58,306 bases of DNA, taken from NCBI GenBank assembly GCA_963590525.1, contig CAVAPV010000005.1, positions 1 through 58,306 on the forward strand. The letters run 5' to 3'. The notes under the pieces were generated by a model. It had not been told where the DNA came from. It did not search any database and saw nothing but the letters and a program-made list of their open reading frames with translations. Position numbers and translations under genes: made by a program. The DNA comes from W2P13-069 sp963590525 (GTDB lineage Bacteria; Actinomycetota; Coriobacteriia; Coriobacteriales; QAMH01). Below are positions 1 to 10,646 of this stretch, one piece after another (the first letter of the stretch is position 1; each line of letters starts with the position of its first letter).

Positions 1-116
1 CCAAGTCCTCGCTACCGCAGGCGTTCTTCGCGCGATCTGCCTCCTATTCGCTCGTTTGTCCGCGCGTCCCTCTCAAGCAACACTGCATCCCACTATCTAT
101 CTTGTATCTCGATAAT

Positions 117-160
117 GTCGCGGCTCGCGCCGCGACCGGGCGAGCAGTGCTCGCCGCCCG
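117..160 (+). repeat. two-hairpin dispersed repeat, copy 1
   Basis: Hairpin 1 (117-136) has 8-bp arms GTCGCGGC/GCCGCGAC and a 4-nt loop. A single C separates it from hairpin 2, which carries GGCGAGCA/TGCTCGCC (139-155). The same order and spacing recur at 29896-29947 and, reversed, near 22017-22067 and 23422-23472. It lies upstream of the glutamine synthetase gene. It could act as a DNA repeat or in the transcribed leader; no function is known to me. Confidence 0.6.
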
Positions 161-264
161 GCTTCACCTGTGAATCCCCAAACACGACAAAGCGTGCGCG
201 CTGCGGATACGTCATAATGCGCCTTATAGAAACACACATCGATTCTGCTAGGGAGCAACGCCAT

Positions 265-2355
<2,091 letters not shown>

Positions 2356-2407
2356 CAAGAAACCATCGACTGCAGCGGCTGCATCGGCTGCAAGCAGCAA
2401 ACCCACT

Positions 2408-2450
2408 CAGCCCCGTCAGACAGCAAACCCAAGCTCGTCTGGCGGGGCTG
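2408..2450 (+). terminator. terminator-like hairpin after glutamine synthetase
   Basis: A 14-bp stem (2408-2421 with 2437-2450) containing one U-G pair closes a 15-nt loop, 52 bp after the stop codon. Only a weak T-rich tail follows, so it may be partial or Rho-assisted. Confidence 0.5.
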
Positions 2451-2517
2451 CTGTATCATCGCTAGATGCGCGCAACACCCGCTGCGGCGCTTCTGCCCCC
2501 TACTGCCAGGAGACCTA

Positions 2518-4674
2518 ATGGCCTTTCTTCCCATAACACGCGACGAGATGCTTGACCGGGGCTGGGAGCGCTGTGATTTTGTGTACGTATGCGGCGACGC
2601 CTATGTGGACCACCCCTCGTTTGGCATCGCCATCGTGACGCGCCTGCTCGAGGCCAAGGGGTTCAAGGTGGGCGTCATCGCACAGCCCGATTGGAACGAC
2701 CCCAAAAGCATCGACGTCTTTGGCGAGCCGCGCCTGGCCTTCTTGGTAAGCGGCGGCAACATGGACTCCATGGTGTGCCACTACACCGTGGCAAAAAAGC
2801 ACCGCAACAAGGACTTCTACTCTCCCGGCGGGCAGATGGGCCTGCGTCCCGACCACGCTGCCGTCGTCTACAGCAACCTCATCCGCCGCACTTACAAAAG
2901 CACGCCCATCATCTTGGGCGGCGTAGAGGCGAGCCTAAGGCGCTTGGCCCACTACGATTACTGGGCCGATAAACTCAAGCGCTCCATCTTGCTCGACAGC
3001 GGGGCGAACATGATCAGCTACGGCATGGGTGAGCATTCCATCGTCCAAATAGCCGAGGCGCTCGACAGCGGGCTTTCCATCGATCAGATTACCTGGATCG
3101 CGGGCACCGCATACAGGACCCGCGAGCTTGTGGGCTTGGCAGAGCACGTGATCCTGCCCAGCTGGGAGGACCTTAACGCCGATAAAATCCAATACGCCAA
3201 AAGCTTCAAGACGCAATACCAAAACCTCGATCCCTACAGCGGCAAGACGTTGGTTGAGCCTTACGAGGACGACAAGCTCTTTGTCGTGCAAAACCCCGCG
3301 AGCGAGCCGCTCACGACGCAGGAGATGGATGCCGTCTACAACCTACCCTACGAGCGCGCCTACCATCCCTCCTACGAGGCAGCCGGTGGCATCCCCGCTA
3401 TTGCAGAGGTCAAGTTCTCCATCACCTCCAACCGCGGCTGCATTGGCGAGTGCGCCTTTTGCAGCCTGGCGTTTCACCAAGGGCGCATCATCCAAAGCCG
3501 CAGCCACGAAAGCATCATCGCCGAGGCGCAAAAGATCATCCAAGACCCCGACTTCAAGGGTTATATCCACGACGTGGGCGGTCCCACAGCCGATTTTCGC
3601 AAGCCGGCATGCCCCAAGCAGAACACCAAGGGGGCCTGCATCGGCAAGCGCTGCCTGGCACCCAAACCGTGCCGCAGCCTGCAGGTGGACCACAGCGATT
3701 ACATCGCCTTGCTGCGAAAGCTGCGCGCATTGCCCGGCGTGAAGAAGGTCTTTGTGCGAAGCGGCATCCGCTTTGACTACACCCTGCTGGACAAACATGC
3801 AGACGCCTACATCAAAGAGATCGCCCAGTACCATGTGTCTGGCCAGCTAAGGCTTGCGCCAGAGCATGTGAGCGACGCCGTCTTGCAGGTCATGGGCAAA
3901 CCGTCCAACAGCGTCTACCAGGAGTACGTGCGCAGGTTTGACGCCGTCAACCAAGAGCTGGGGATGAAGCAGTTTGTCGTGCCGTACCTGATGTCGAGTC
4001 ACCCGGGCAGCACGCTCAAAGAGGCCGTCGAGCTGGCCGAGTTCTGCCGCGACATGGGATTCAACCCCGAGCAGGTCCAGGACTTCTACCCCACCCCGTC
4101 TACGATTTCGACCTGCATCTACTACACCGGCATCGACCCGCGCACGATGAAGGAGGTCTACTGCCCGCGCACACCGCATGAAAAGGCGATGCAGCGCGCG
4201 CTGATCCAGTACCGCAATCCCAAAAACCACCGTCTGGTGATAGAAGCGCTCACCGCCGCAGGGCGCGAGGACCTTATAGGCAACGGCCCAAAATGCCTGG
4301 TCACAGCCAACGGGCGAGGTGGCGGGCAAAGGCGTCGCAACGCAGGCAAGGGCGGCGATGGCAGCGGCAAAAGAGCCAGCAGCGGCAAAAGGGGCGCCAG
4401 TGGCAAAGCCGATCGTGGCAACAAGGCTGGCGATAAAAAGCACGCAGAAAGCAGAGGCGGCGGGAGGGTCAACGGCAAACCGCCGACAAGCAAGGGACGC
4501 AAGCAAGGACGCGAGGCCTGGGCTAACGGCGGTAAAGGCCGCCGCAACGCCGATGTCTGCCACAACGGCAAGGGCCAGGGGCAAAAGGGCGGGTTCAACC
4601 AAAAGGGCATGGGACCCAACAAGGCCAGCGGCCATAAAGGCGGCATGGGACGTCAAGGCTCAAAACGCGGCTAA
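2518..4674 (+). CDS. ygiQ: YgiQ family radical SAM protein
   Basis: Member of the YgiQ/UPF0313 radical SAM family, whose substrate is not established. The N-terminal third (1-290) carries family segments such as GGVEASLRRLAHYDYW. The 4Fe-4S site is CIGECAFC (C308, C312, C315), the CxxxCxxC pattern that binds S-adenosylmethionine. The catalytic region ends near residue 590. After that comes a ~125-residue Gly/Lys/Arg/Asn-rich, apparently disordered basic tail, longer than in most homologues I know. The ATG at 2518 has AGGAGA at 2508-2513. It probably forms its own unit; a very large inverted repeat separates it from uvrA. The basic tail suggests nucleic-acid or ribosome contact, which is inference only. 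Confidence 0.92.
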   Translation: MAFLPITRDEMLDRGWERCDFVYVCGDAYVDHPSFGIAIVTRLLEAKGFKVGVIAQPDWNDPKSIDVFGEPRLAFLVSGGNMDSMVCHYTVAKKHRNKDFYSPGGQMGLRPDHAAVVYSNLIRRTYKSTPIILGGVEASLRRLAHYDYWADKLKRSILLDSGANMISYGMGEHSIVQIAEALDSGLSIDQITWIAGTAYRTRELVGLAEHVILPSWEDLNADKIQYAKSFKTQYQNLDPYSGKTLVEPYEDDKLFVVQNPASEPLTTQEMDAVYNLPYERAYHPSYEAAGGIPAIAEVKFSITSNRGCIGECAFCSLAFHQGRIIQSRSHESIIAEAQKIIQDPDFKGYIHDVGGPTADFRKPACPKQNTKGACIGKRCLAPKPCRSLQVDHSDYIALLRKLRALPGVKKVFVRSGIRFDYTLLDKHADAYIKEIAQYHVSGQLRLAPEHVSDAVLQVMGKPSNSVYQEYVRRFDAVNQELGMKQFVVPYLMSSHPGSTLKEAVELAEFCRDMGFNPEQVQDFYPTPSTISTCIYYTGIDPRTMKEVYCPRTPHEKAMQRALIQYRNPKNHRLVIEALTAAGREDLIGNGPKCLVTANGRGGGQRRRNAGKGGDGSGKRASSGKRGASGKADRGNKAGDKKHAESRGGGRVNGKPPTSKGRKQGREAWANGGKGRRNADVCHNGKGQGQKGGFNQKGMGPNKASGHKGGMGRQGSKRG

Positions 4675-4692
4675 GGCGACTTAAGACGAGCA

Positions 4693-4820
4693 GGAGCAGG
4701 GGAGGGGCATTGCGACAGCCCGCTTCGCTGCTCGCGCCCTTCGGGCGCTCGTGCGCTCGCTACGCGCAACTAGACCAGAAACTGTTGCGCGAGCGTGTCG
4801 CAATGCCCCTCCCCTGCTCC
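4693..4820. repeat. 25-bp perfect inverted repeat with internal hairpins
   Basis: Arms 4693-4717 and 4796-4820 are exact reverse complements over 25 bp and enclose 78 nt. Inside lie smaller hairpins: one around CGCCCTTCGGGCG near 4735-4747, and GCGCAAC/GTTGCGC (7-bp arms, about 4764-4790). In RNA it would form a long branched structure between ygiQ and uvrA. It may terminate ygiQ transcription, but it lacks a T-tract, and is much longer than an ordinary terminator. Confidence 0.8.
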
Positions 4821-4875
4821 TCCCTTTCCCCGCCCGATGTCATTCTTGTCAGCTTGAAAACAAGCAAAACTCTGC

Positions 4876-4904
4876 TTGAAATACGAACATTTGTTTGTTA
4901 TTAT
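4876..4904 (+). promoter_or_regulatory. uvrA promoter overlapping a LexA (SOS) box
   Basis: TTGAAA (4876-4881), a 17-nt spacer and TATTAT (4899-4904) make a good sigma-70-type promoter. Inside the spacer, CGAACATTTGTTTG (4884-4897) matches the Gram-positive LexA/DinR box CGAAC-N4-GTTCG with one change. A repressor bound here would block the polymerase, so uvrA is predicted to be DNA-damage inducible. Confidence 0.8.
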
Positions 4905-4955
4905 CGGCGTTATCATCGCTAATGCTCAGTTGGACATCTTACGGAGGAGCAAGCT

Positions 4956-7835
4956 TTGGCTTCCGAGAACATCGTCATCAAGGGTGCGCGCCAGCACAAC
5001 CTCAAAAACATCAGCTTGGAGATCCCGCGCGACAAGCTCGTCGTGTTCACCGGCCTTTCCGGCAGCGGCAAGAGCTCTCTTGCCTTTGACACCATCTATG
5101 CAGAAGGCCAGCGCCGTTATGTAGAAAGCCTCTCCAGCTATGCCAGGCAGTTCTTGGGGCAGATGGAAAAGCCTGATCTGGACAGCATAGACGGCCTATC
5201 CCCCGCTATCTCCATCGACCAAAAGACCACCAACAAAAACCCACGCTCTACCGTAGCCACCGTGACAGAAATCTACGATTACCTGCGTCTGCTGTATGCG
5301 CGCGTGGGCACCCCGCATTGTCCCAAATGCGGCAGGGTCATAGAGCAGCAGACGGTAGACCAGGTAACAGACAAAGTCATGGCAAGCGCCATGGGAGAGC
5401 GCATCATGGTCATGGCGCCCATCGTCAAAGGGCGCAAGGGCGAGTTCGTGACGTTGTTCAAGGACCTCGCCAAAGAGGGCTTTAGCCGCGTGCGCATAGA
5501 CGGAGAAGTCACCACGCTCTCAGACGAGCTCAAGCTCAACAAGAAGATCAAACACACCATAGAGGTCGTCGTAGACCGCATCAAAGTCAAAGAGGGCGGC
5601 CAAAGCCGCCTGGCAGAGGCCATAGAAACCGCCACCACGCTCACCAAGGGCACCGTGCTCATCAAGGTCATGGACTCAAACAGGCAAGATGCCAACATAG
5701 ACAGCCATTCCAGCGGCGCGCTTGCAGCAAAGGGCATAGAGGGCGAGCAGACCTTCTGCCTCTCTTTGTCTTGCCCAGACCACGACTACGAGCTCCAAGA
5801 GATCGAGCCGCGCGACTTCTCGTTCAATGCCCCGTATGGCGCCTGCCCAGAGTGCCTGGGGCTGGGCTTTGTGCAAGGCGTCGACCCAGATCTCGTGGTA
5901 CCCGATCGCACGCTGTCTGTAGCAGAGGGTGCCATCGCCGCCTTTAGCCCATCGAGCAACTACTACCCGCAGGTATATGCTGCGGTCATCAAGCATATGG
6001 GCCAAGGAGACATAAACACCCCTTGGGAGGACCTGCCCGCTGCGGTACGCGACGCCTTGCTCTACGGCACCGGCGACGACGATGTACGCGTCGACTACCT
6101 CACGCGCGATGGACGCAACACCTACTGGTACATCAAATGGGACGGCGTCTTGCAGGCAATCCAGGACAAGTACTCAGAAAGCGAGAGCGACCGTCAAAAG
6201 GAGCGCTTAGAAGAGTACATGTCCATATCGGCATGCACGTCATGTCATGGCGCACGTCTCAAACCGGAGATCTTGGCCATCACCATCAACGGCAAGAGCA
6301 TCTACGAGGCATGCCAGCTTTCGGCAGCAGAGGCCTTGGAGTTCTTTAGCAGCATCGAGCTTGCCCCTACCCAGCAGCTCATCGGCGCACCCATCGTCAA
6401 AGAGATCTGCGAGCGCCTGCGTTTCATGGTCAACGTGGGCTTGGACTACCTGTCGCTCGACCGCGCGACAGGTACCCTGTCTGGTGGAGAAGCCCAACGC
6501 ATTCGCCTTGCCACGCAGATAGGCGCCGGCCTCATGGGCGTGCTCTATATCTTGGACGAGCCCAGCATCGGATTGCACCAACGCGACAACGAGCGTCTTA
6601 TCGCCACGCTCAAGCGTCTGAGGGATCTGGGCAACACCGTCGTAGTTGTAGAACACGATGAGGACACCATCAGAGAGGCAGACTACGTTGTCGACATCGG
6701 GCCGGGTGCTGGCGTCAACGGCGGAGAAGTCGTTGCAGCAGGCACCCCGCAAGAGATCGAGGCCTGCAAGAGGTCCGTCACCGGCCAGTACCTAAGCGGT
6801 GCCAAGCGCGTACCCGTGCCTCAAGAGCGCAGAAAACCCAATCGCGGCAGCATCAAGCTCACAGGCGCCAAGCAAAACAACCTCAACAACGTCACGGTGG
6901 AGATAGAGATAGGAACGCTCACCGTTGTCACCGGCGTGTCCGGCAGCGGCAAGAGCTCGCTTATCACCAGCACATTGGCACCGGCGCTCAGCAACAAGAT
7001 CATGCGCAGCCGCCATAAAGTGGGCACCTACAAAAAGCTCACGGGCATAGAGGCCATAGACAAGGTCATCAACATCGACCAAACGCCTATCGGGCGCACA
7101 CCGCGTTCCAACCCCGCTACCTACATCGGCGTCTGGGATGACATCCGCAAGCTCTTTGCCAGCTTGCCAGAAAGCCGCGCACGCGGCTTTGCGCCCGGCC
7201 GCTTCTCTTTCAACACATCGGGCGGGCGTTGCGAAGCCTGCAAGGGCGACGGCCAACTAAAGATAGAGATGCACTTCCTGCCAGATATCTACGTCCCCTG
7301 CGAGGTCTGCAACGGCGCACGCTACAATCGCGAGACGCTCCAGGTCACCTACCGCGGCAAATCCATTGCAGACGTGCTCGAGATGACGGTAACCGAGGCA
7401 TGCGACTTCTTTGAGAACCTTCCCTCTATCAGCCGCAAGCTCACTACCTTGCGCGATGTGGGATTGGGCTACATCAAGCTAGGACAACCTGCCACAACGC
7501 TATCTGGAGGCGAGGCACAGCGCGTCAAGCTCTCAAGCGAGCTGCAAAAGCGCCAGACGGGCAAGACCTTCTACATCTTGGACGAGCCTACGACCGGCCT
7601 GCATTTTGACGACGTGCGTCAGCTGCTCGAAGTCCTCCAAAAGCTCGTGGACAAGGGCAACACCGTACTCGTGATCGAGCACAACCTCGACATCATCAAA
7701 GCAGCAGACCGCATCATCGACCTCGGGCCCGAAGGCGGCATCCGCGGCGGCAACATCGTCGTCAGCGGCACGCCAGAGCAGGTTGCCGCATGCAAGCAGA
7801 GCTGGACGGGCAAGTTCCTCAAAAAGCTGCTGTAG
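4956..7835 (+). CDS. uvrA: excinuclease ABC subunit A
   Basis: Damage-recognition ATPase of nucleotide excision repair; a UvrA dimer loads UvrB on lesions. At 959 residues it is full length. Two ABC modules are present: Walker A GLSGSGKSS at 33-41 and GVSGSGKSS near 660, with signatures LSGGEAQRIRLA and LSGGEAQRVKLS. The conserved C-terminal zinc finger is C759-x2-C762-x19-C782-x2-C785. The start is TTG at 4956, because GGAGGA (4943-4948) lies 7 nt upstream and the protein begins MASENIVIKGARQHNLKNI as homologues do. A LexA box overlaps the promoter. A terminator hairpin follows, and the next gene converges. uvrB and uvrC are not in the window. Confidence 0.98.
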   Translation: MASENIVIKGARQHNLKNISLEIPRDKLVVFTGLSGSGKSSLAFDTIYAEGQRRYVESLSSYARQFLGQMEKPDLDSIDGLSPAISIDQKTTNKNPRSTVATVTEIYDYLRLLYARVGTPHCPKCGRVIEQQTVDQVTDKVMASAMGERIMVMAPIVKGRKGEFVTLFKDLAKEGFSRVRIDGEVTTLSDELKLNKKIKHTIEVVVDRIKVKEGGQSRLAEAIETATTLTKGTVLIKVMDSNRQDANIDSHSSGALAAKGIEGEQTFCLSLSCPDHDYELQEIEPRDFSFNAPYGACPECLGLGFVQGVDPDLVVPDRTLSVAEGAIAAFSPSSNYYPQVYAAVIKHMGQGDINTPWEDLPAAVRDALLYGTGDDDVRVDYLTRDGRNTYWYIKWDGVLQAIQDKYSESESDRQKERLEEYMSISACTSCHGARLKPEILAITINGKSIYEACQLSAAEALEFFSSIELAPTQQLIGAPIVKEICERLRFMVNVGLDYLSLDRATGTLSGGEAQRIRLATQIGAGLMGVLYILDEPSIGLHQRDNERLIATLKRLRDLGNTVVVVEHDEDTIREADYVVDIGPGAGVNGGEVVAAGTPQEIEACKRSVTGQYLSGAKRVPVPQERRKPNRGSIKLTGAKQNNLNNVTVEIEIGTLTVVTGVSGSGKSSLITSTLAPALSNKIMRSRHKVGTYKKLTGIEAIDKVINIDQTPIGRTPRSNPATYIGVWDDIRKLFASLPESRARGFAPGRFSFNTSGGRCEACKGDGQLKIEMHFLPDIYVPCEVCNGARYNRETLQVTYRGKSIADVLEMTVTEACDFFENLPSISRKLTTLRDVGLGYIKLGQPATTLSGGEAQRVKLSSELQKRQTGKTFYILDEPTTGLHFDDVRQLLEVLQKLVDKGNTVLVIEHNLDIIKAADRIIDLGPEGGIRGGNIVVSGTPEQVAACKQSWTGKFLKKLL

Positions 7836-7851
7836 GCTGCAGCCAAAAGAA

Positions 7852-7877
7852 AAGGCGGCGCCCTGGGGCGTCGCCTT
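7852..7877 (+). terminator. uvrA terminator hairpin
   Basis: AAGGCGGCGCCC and GGGCGTCGCCTT pair (one G-U), 17 bp after uvrA and between convergent genes. The run of T is weak on the + side, so termination may be bidirectional or incomplete. Confidence 0.6.
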
Positions 7878-7944
7878 CAAGCTCAAAGCTGCCGTGTCTG
7901 TTTGCTAGACACCCGCAGCCGCATGCTCTGCAACCGCAAGCTTT

Positions 7945-8787
7945 CTAGCTGCTTGCTTGAACAAGCTTGTTGTAAGCATCCAAAGCCTCTTGCCTAGAGT
8001 CGATGTTTGACTGCAGCTGGTCGTTTTGAGAGGTGAGCGTGTCAAGCTGCTCTTGCTGGCTTGCGATGGACGAGTTGACGTCAGCAAGCTGAGAAGCAGT
8101 CCCGCTGTTAAGCGCGGCACGAACACCAAAAACGCCTAGCAAGACCACAATGAGCACGATGCGCACCAAGAAGGAGAACGGGCTGCTCAAGAAACCACCC
8201 TTAGCGCCAGACGCGGCGTTCACGACGTTGGTGGTCATATCGGGACGCGCTTGGTACATGCCGCTGCCGCGCGCATAACGGTCTGCCATGTTGCCGCGCT
8301 GCTGAGGATAGGCACCCCGCTGAGGCGCGTGCTGCTGGTTTTGGCGGCCCCATGCACCCGTTTGGGCTGGATTCTCGTAACGGGGGATCTGCCCCGTCTG
8401 GTCCAAGCGCACCTGACGGCGAGCGCCGTTTTGCTGCGCTCCCTGGATGGTTGCCTGCCTGCGCGCGCGGTCCTGTTGGCGCATCTCGTCCTGCGTGCGC
8501 ATGCCCTGGATGTTGCTACGGCTTCTAGACGAATAGCGCTCGCGGTCAAAATCGGCAACCTGATGCTGCCTGGCACGCTGACTTTGGCCGTGGTTGCGGA
8601 TCGCCTCATCATGATGCAGGCGTCCATAGGCACCGGTTTGCGAGGGGTCCTGCGCCTCGAAGTCACTGTAGTTTTGAGAAAAACGCTGGCGTGCAGAAGG
8701 CTGCCCAGAGGCGTCCCTGCCTTGACGGCGGGCAGATTGACCGTCGTCGTAATAGCGTCCGTCGTTGTTGTCGTATCTGCTAGTCAA
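7945..8787 (-). CDS. membrane protein with disordered N-terminus and C-terminal coiled coil
   Basis: Family not recognised. About 190 N-terminal residues are rich in Gln, Arg, Tyr and Asp and look disordered. One hydrophobic helix follows (around FSFLVRIVLIVVLLGVFGV), then a C-terminal coiled coil of about 55 residues with repeated Gln/Leu/Ser heptads. The layout suggests a single-pass protein with a cytosolic tail and an extracytoplasmic coiled coil, somewhat like septum proteins of the DivIC type; this is an analogy only. The chosen start is TTG at 8787, whose reading frame overlaps the stop of the deacetylase gene by 8 nt, implying translational coupling. The frame remains open further upstream inside the deacetylase gene, but that part is a shadow. 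Probably acts with the deacetylase. Confidence 0.7.
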   Translation of the reverse strand: MTSRYDNNDGRYYDDGQSARRQGRDASGQPSARQRFSQNYSDFEAQDPSQTGAYGRLHHDEAIRNHGQSQRARQHQVADFDRERYSSRSRSNIQGMRTQDEMRQQDRARRQATIQGAQQNGARRQVRLDQTGQIPRYENPAQTGAWGRQNQQHAPQRGAYPQQRGNMADRYARGSGMYQARPDMTTNVVNAASGAKGGFLSSPFSFLVRIVLIVVLLGVFGVRAALNSGTASQLADVNSSIASQQEQLDTLTSQNDQLQSNIDSRQEALDAYNKLVQASS

Positions 8788-9715
8788 TGATCTTCGCCTG
8801 ATAAAAGCCGGGGGTATCGTACGTAAGCGTTGCAAAGGTGTAGCCCATATCCTTGAGGCCCTCGATGATCTCTGGGAGCGCCTCGATGGTGGTGTCTTTG
8901 CCGGGGTTGTCATGCATGAGCACGCAGATGGGGCTGTTGGTCTTAGCAAAGGTCTTTGCCTCGCTCAAGACGTTGCTCACGATCTTGTCTTTGGGCGTGG
9001 AGCCGTTGACAAACTGAGAAGGCTCGGAGTCTCCGGCAAGGACGTTCCAGTCAAAGTACTGGTAGCCACGCTTGAGGATCTCTTGGGGCAGCGTCTTGCC
9101 GATCTTTGAGTTGTAGTAGGCGATAGTGGGGCTGCCGCCTGCAAAACGCATGATCTTGATCTCATGGCCGAGCTTCTTCTCGAGCTTCTTCTTGGTCTTG
9201 TTGAAGTCCGTGTCAAAGTAGTTGTCCACGGTGCCCTTGTAGTAGTCGTAGCTCTCGTTTTGCTCCCAGTCGTGGATGCCTACAGCGTTGCCGCGCTCCT
9301 CGATCTCTTTGAGCAGGTCGAGCTGCAGGTAGTCTTGCTCTTTGTCGTTTGCCAAGCAGAACCAAGTACCGCAGGCATCGTATTCGTCCAAGATGTCGAG
9401 CACCTTGGAGGTGTTGGAGCAGGGGCCGTCGTCAAAGGTGAGGTAGGCCACCAAACCGCTGCCGTCTCCCATGAACGAGAGGCGACCTTGCGCATTGCGC
9501 CACTCGATGAGATTGGTATCGGACTGGCTTTGGAGCTCGTTGTTCTTGGTCGTAGCCTCGTCTACCTGGGAGTTGAGGCTTTCGAGCTGGGCGTTTGCCT
9601 CCTCGATCTTTTTGGAGGTGCCGCCCAAGGTGAAACCCTGAACAACAACGGCAATGACGGCGACAACGACGAGCGCCGAGAGGATGAGGCTGATTATGTT
9701 GCGATTGCTTTGCAT
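8780..9715 (-). CDS. NodB-type polysaccharide deacetylase, membrane anchored
   Basis: Carbohydrate esterase 4 fold, expected to deacetylate a surface glycan or peptidoglycan outside the membrane. The N-terminus has one membrane helix (residues 8-27) and a coiled coil (33-67), then the NodB domain. Visible motifs are LTFDDGP (catalytic and metal Asp at 95/96), RFAGGSP, DWNVLAGD and LMHD. The usual H-x3-H metal motif reads H148-DWE-Q152, so the second metal His is Gln; activity may be altered or another ligand used. No ribosome-binding site precedes the ATG. GATAAT (9730-9725 on the minus strand) lies 9 nt before it, suggesting a leaderless or very short leader. The downstream coiled-coil gene overlaps by 8 nt. 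Confidence 0.88.
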   Translation of the reverse strand: MQSNRNIISLILSALVVVAVIAVVVQGFTLGGTSKKIEEANAQLESLNSQVDEATTKNNELQSQSDTNLIEWRNAQGRLSFMGDGSGLVAYLTFDDGPCSNTSKVLDILDEYDACGTWFCLANDKEQDYLQLDLLKEIEERGNAVGIHDWEQNESYDYYKGTVDNYFDTDFNKTKKKLEKKLGHEIKIMRFAGGSPTIAYYNSKIGKTLPQEILKRGYQYFDWNVLAGDSEPSQFVNGSTPKDKIVSNVLSEAKTFAKTNSPICVLMHDNPGKDTTIEALPEIIEGLKDMGYTFATLTYDTPGFYQAKIID

Positions 9716-9873
9716 AGTGCGGTCATTATCGCATATTTAAAGCAATGCTTAGAGCCTGCCATCAAACGCGCACAACTGCCCTTAGCAAAGCTTAAGAAAC
9801 GTCTGGCGGACAAACGGCGGCAGCGCAAGCCTCAACGCTCAAATCCCCAGCTCATAACATCGCAGACAAAAAA

Positions 9874-9903
9874 GAGGGAGAACCGGTTTTTCGATTCTCC
9901 CTC
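9874..9903 (-). terminator. terminator of the cytochrome/flavoprotein operon
   Basis: A 9-bp stem GAGGGAGAA/TTCTCCCTC is followed on the minus strand by six T. It lies 45 bp past the multiheme cytochrome stop codon: a textbook intrinsic terminator. Confidence 0.85.
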
Positions 9904-9947
9904 GACGCGAGCTTGATACTCGCTTTAGACGCTATGTCCTAGCAGGC

Positions 9948-10628
9948 TTATGCCTGGGTCTGCTCTGCCTGAGCCTGACCCGGGGTCTCCCAACCTTCGG
10001 GGACCTCGAAGTTATGGCAGCTGTCGCACATCAGCACAGAGGTGCCGTGCGGCTGGTGGCAGGTGTTGCAGTCAAGCTCGCCCTGGTGGGAAGCATGCGG
10101 GTTGGCAGGCTCGTCCTCGCCCCAGTAGTTCTCGGTTGCCTCGATGACCTTTTGGTAGTCGTGGCACTGGGTGCAGAACTCCTTGTCGCCCACGTAGGAG
10201 GGCTCGGCGATGACGGGGTTGTCGTTGCTGTCAACGGTGTACTTGCCGCTAACCCAGGAGATGCCTTCCTTCATCTGCTCGTCGAGATGGGCCTCGTGGC
10301 AGGTCAGGCACTTGGCGTTGCTGTCGGAGACGCCCTCCTTGAGGGTGCCTGCAGCCAGGCTGGTGCCGTCGACGTGAGCATGCTGATAAGCCAGCGTGGT
10401 CTCGTCGTTGTAGTAGCCTTCGACGTAGTTGTCCATCGGGGTATGGCAGATGGAGTTGCAGAAGCTGGGCTGGTCATGCCAAACGGCAAAACCGCCGCCG
10501 GCGACCACGACAACAGCCACGATGGCGATCACAGTCACCTGCCAGCGCTTGAGCTTGCCGGCAAACTTAGAGCTCTTGGCAGCCTCCTTGGTCTCGGCTG
10601 CAGCCTCGTTCTTGATTTCCTCAGACAT
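9948..10628 (-). CDS. NapC/NrfH-like membrane-anchored multiheme c-type cytochrome
   Basis: Predicted to take electrons from menaquinol and pass them to the adjacent flavoprotein outside the membrane. A Lys-rich cytosolic start is followed by one membrane helix (about 30-50) and an exported domain. Four canonical heme motifs are seen: CLTCH (107-111), CTQCH (152-156), CNTCH (187-191) and CDSCH (201-205). A fifth, membrane-proximal motif, CNSICH (57-62), has three residues between the cysteines instead of two, followed by TPM, in the place where NrfH/NapC carry their quinone-site heme. Start ATG with GAGGAGG upstream. It lies 18 bp downstream of the flavoprotein gene, so the two form an operon, closed by a strong terminator. 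Confidence 0.88.
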   Translation of the reverse strand: MSEEIKNEAAAETKEAAKSSKFAGKLKRWQVTVIAIVAVVVVAGGGFAVWHDQPSFCNSICHTPMDNYVEGYYNDETTLAYQHAHVDGTSLAAGTLKEGVSDSNAKCLTCHEAHLDEQMKEGISWVSGKYTVDSNDNPVIAEPSYVGDKEFCTQCHDYQKVIEATENYWGEDEPANPHASHQGELDCNTCHQPHGTSVLMCDSCHNFEVPEGWETPGQAQAEQTQA

Positions 10629-10646
10629 GGTTTCCTCCTCTCGGGG

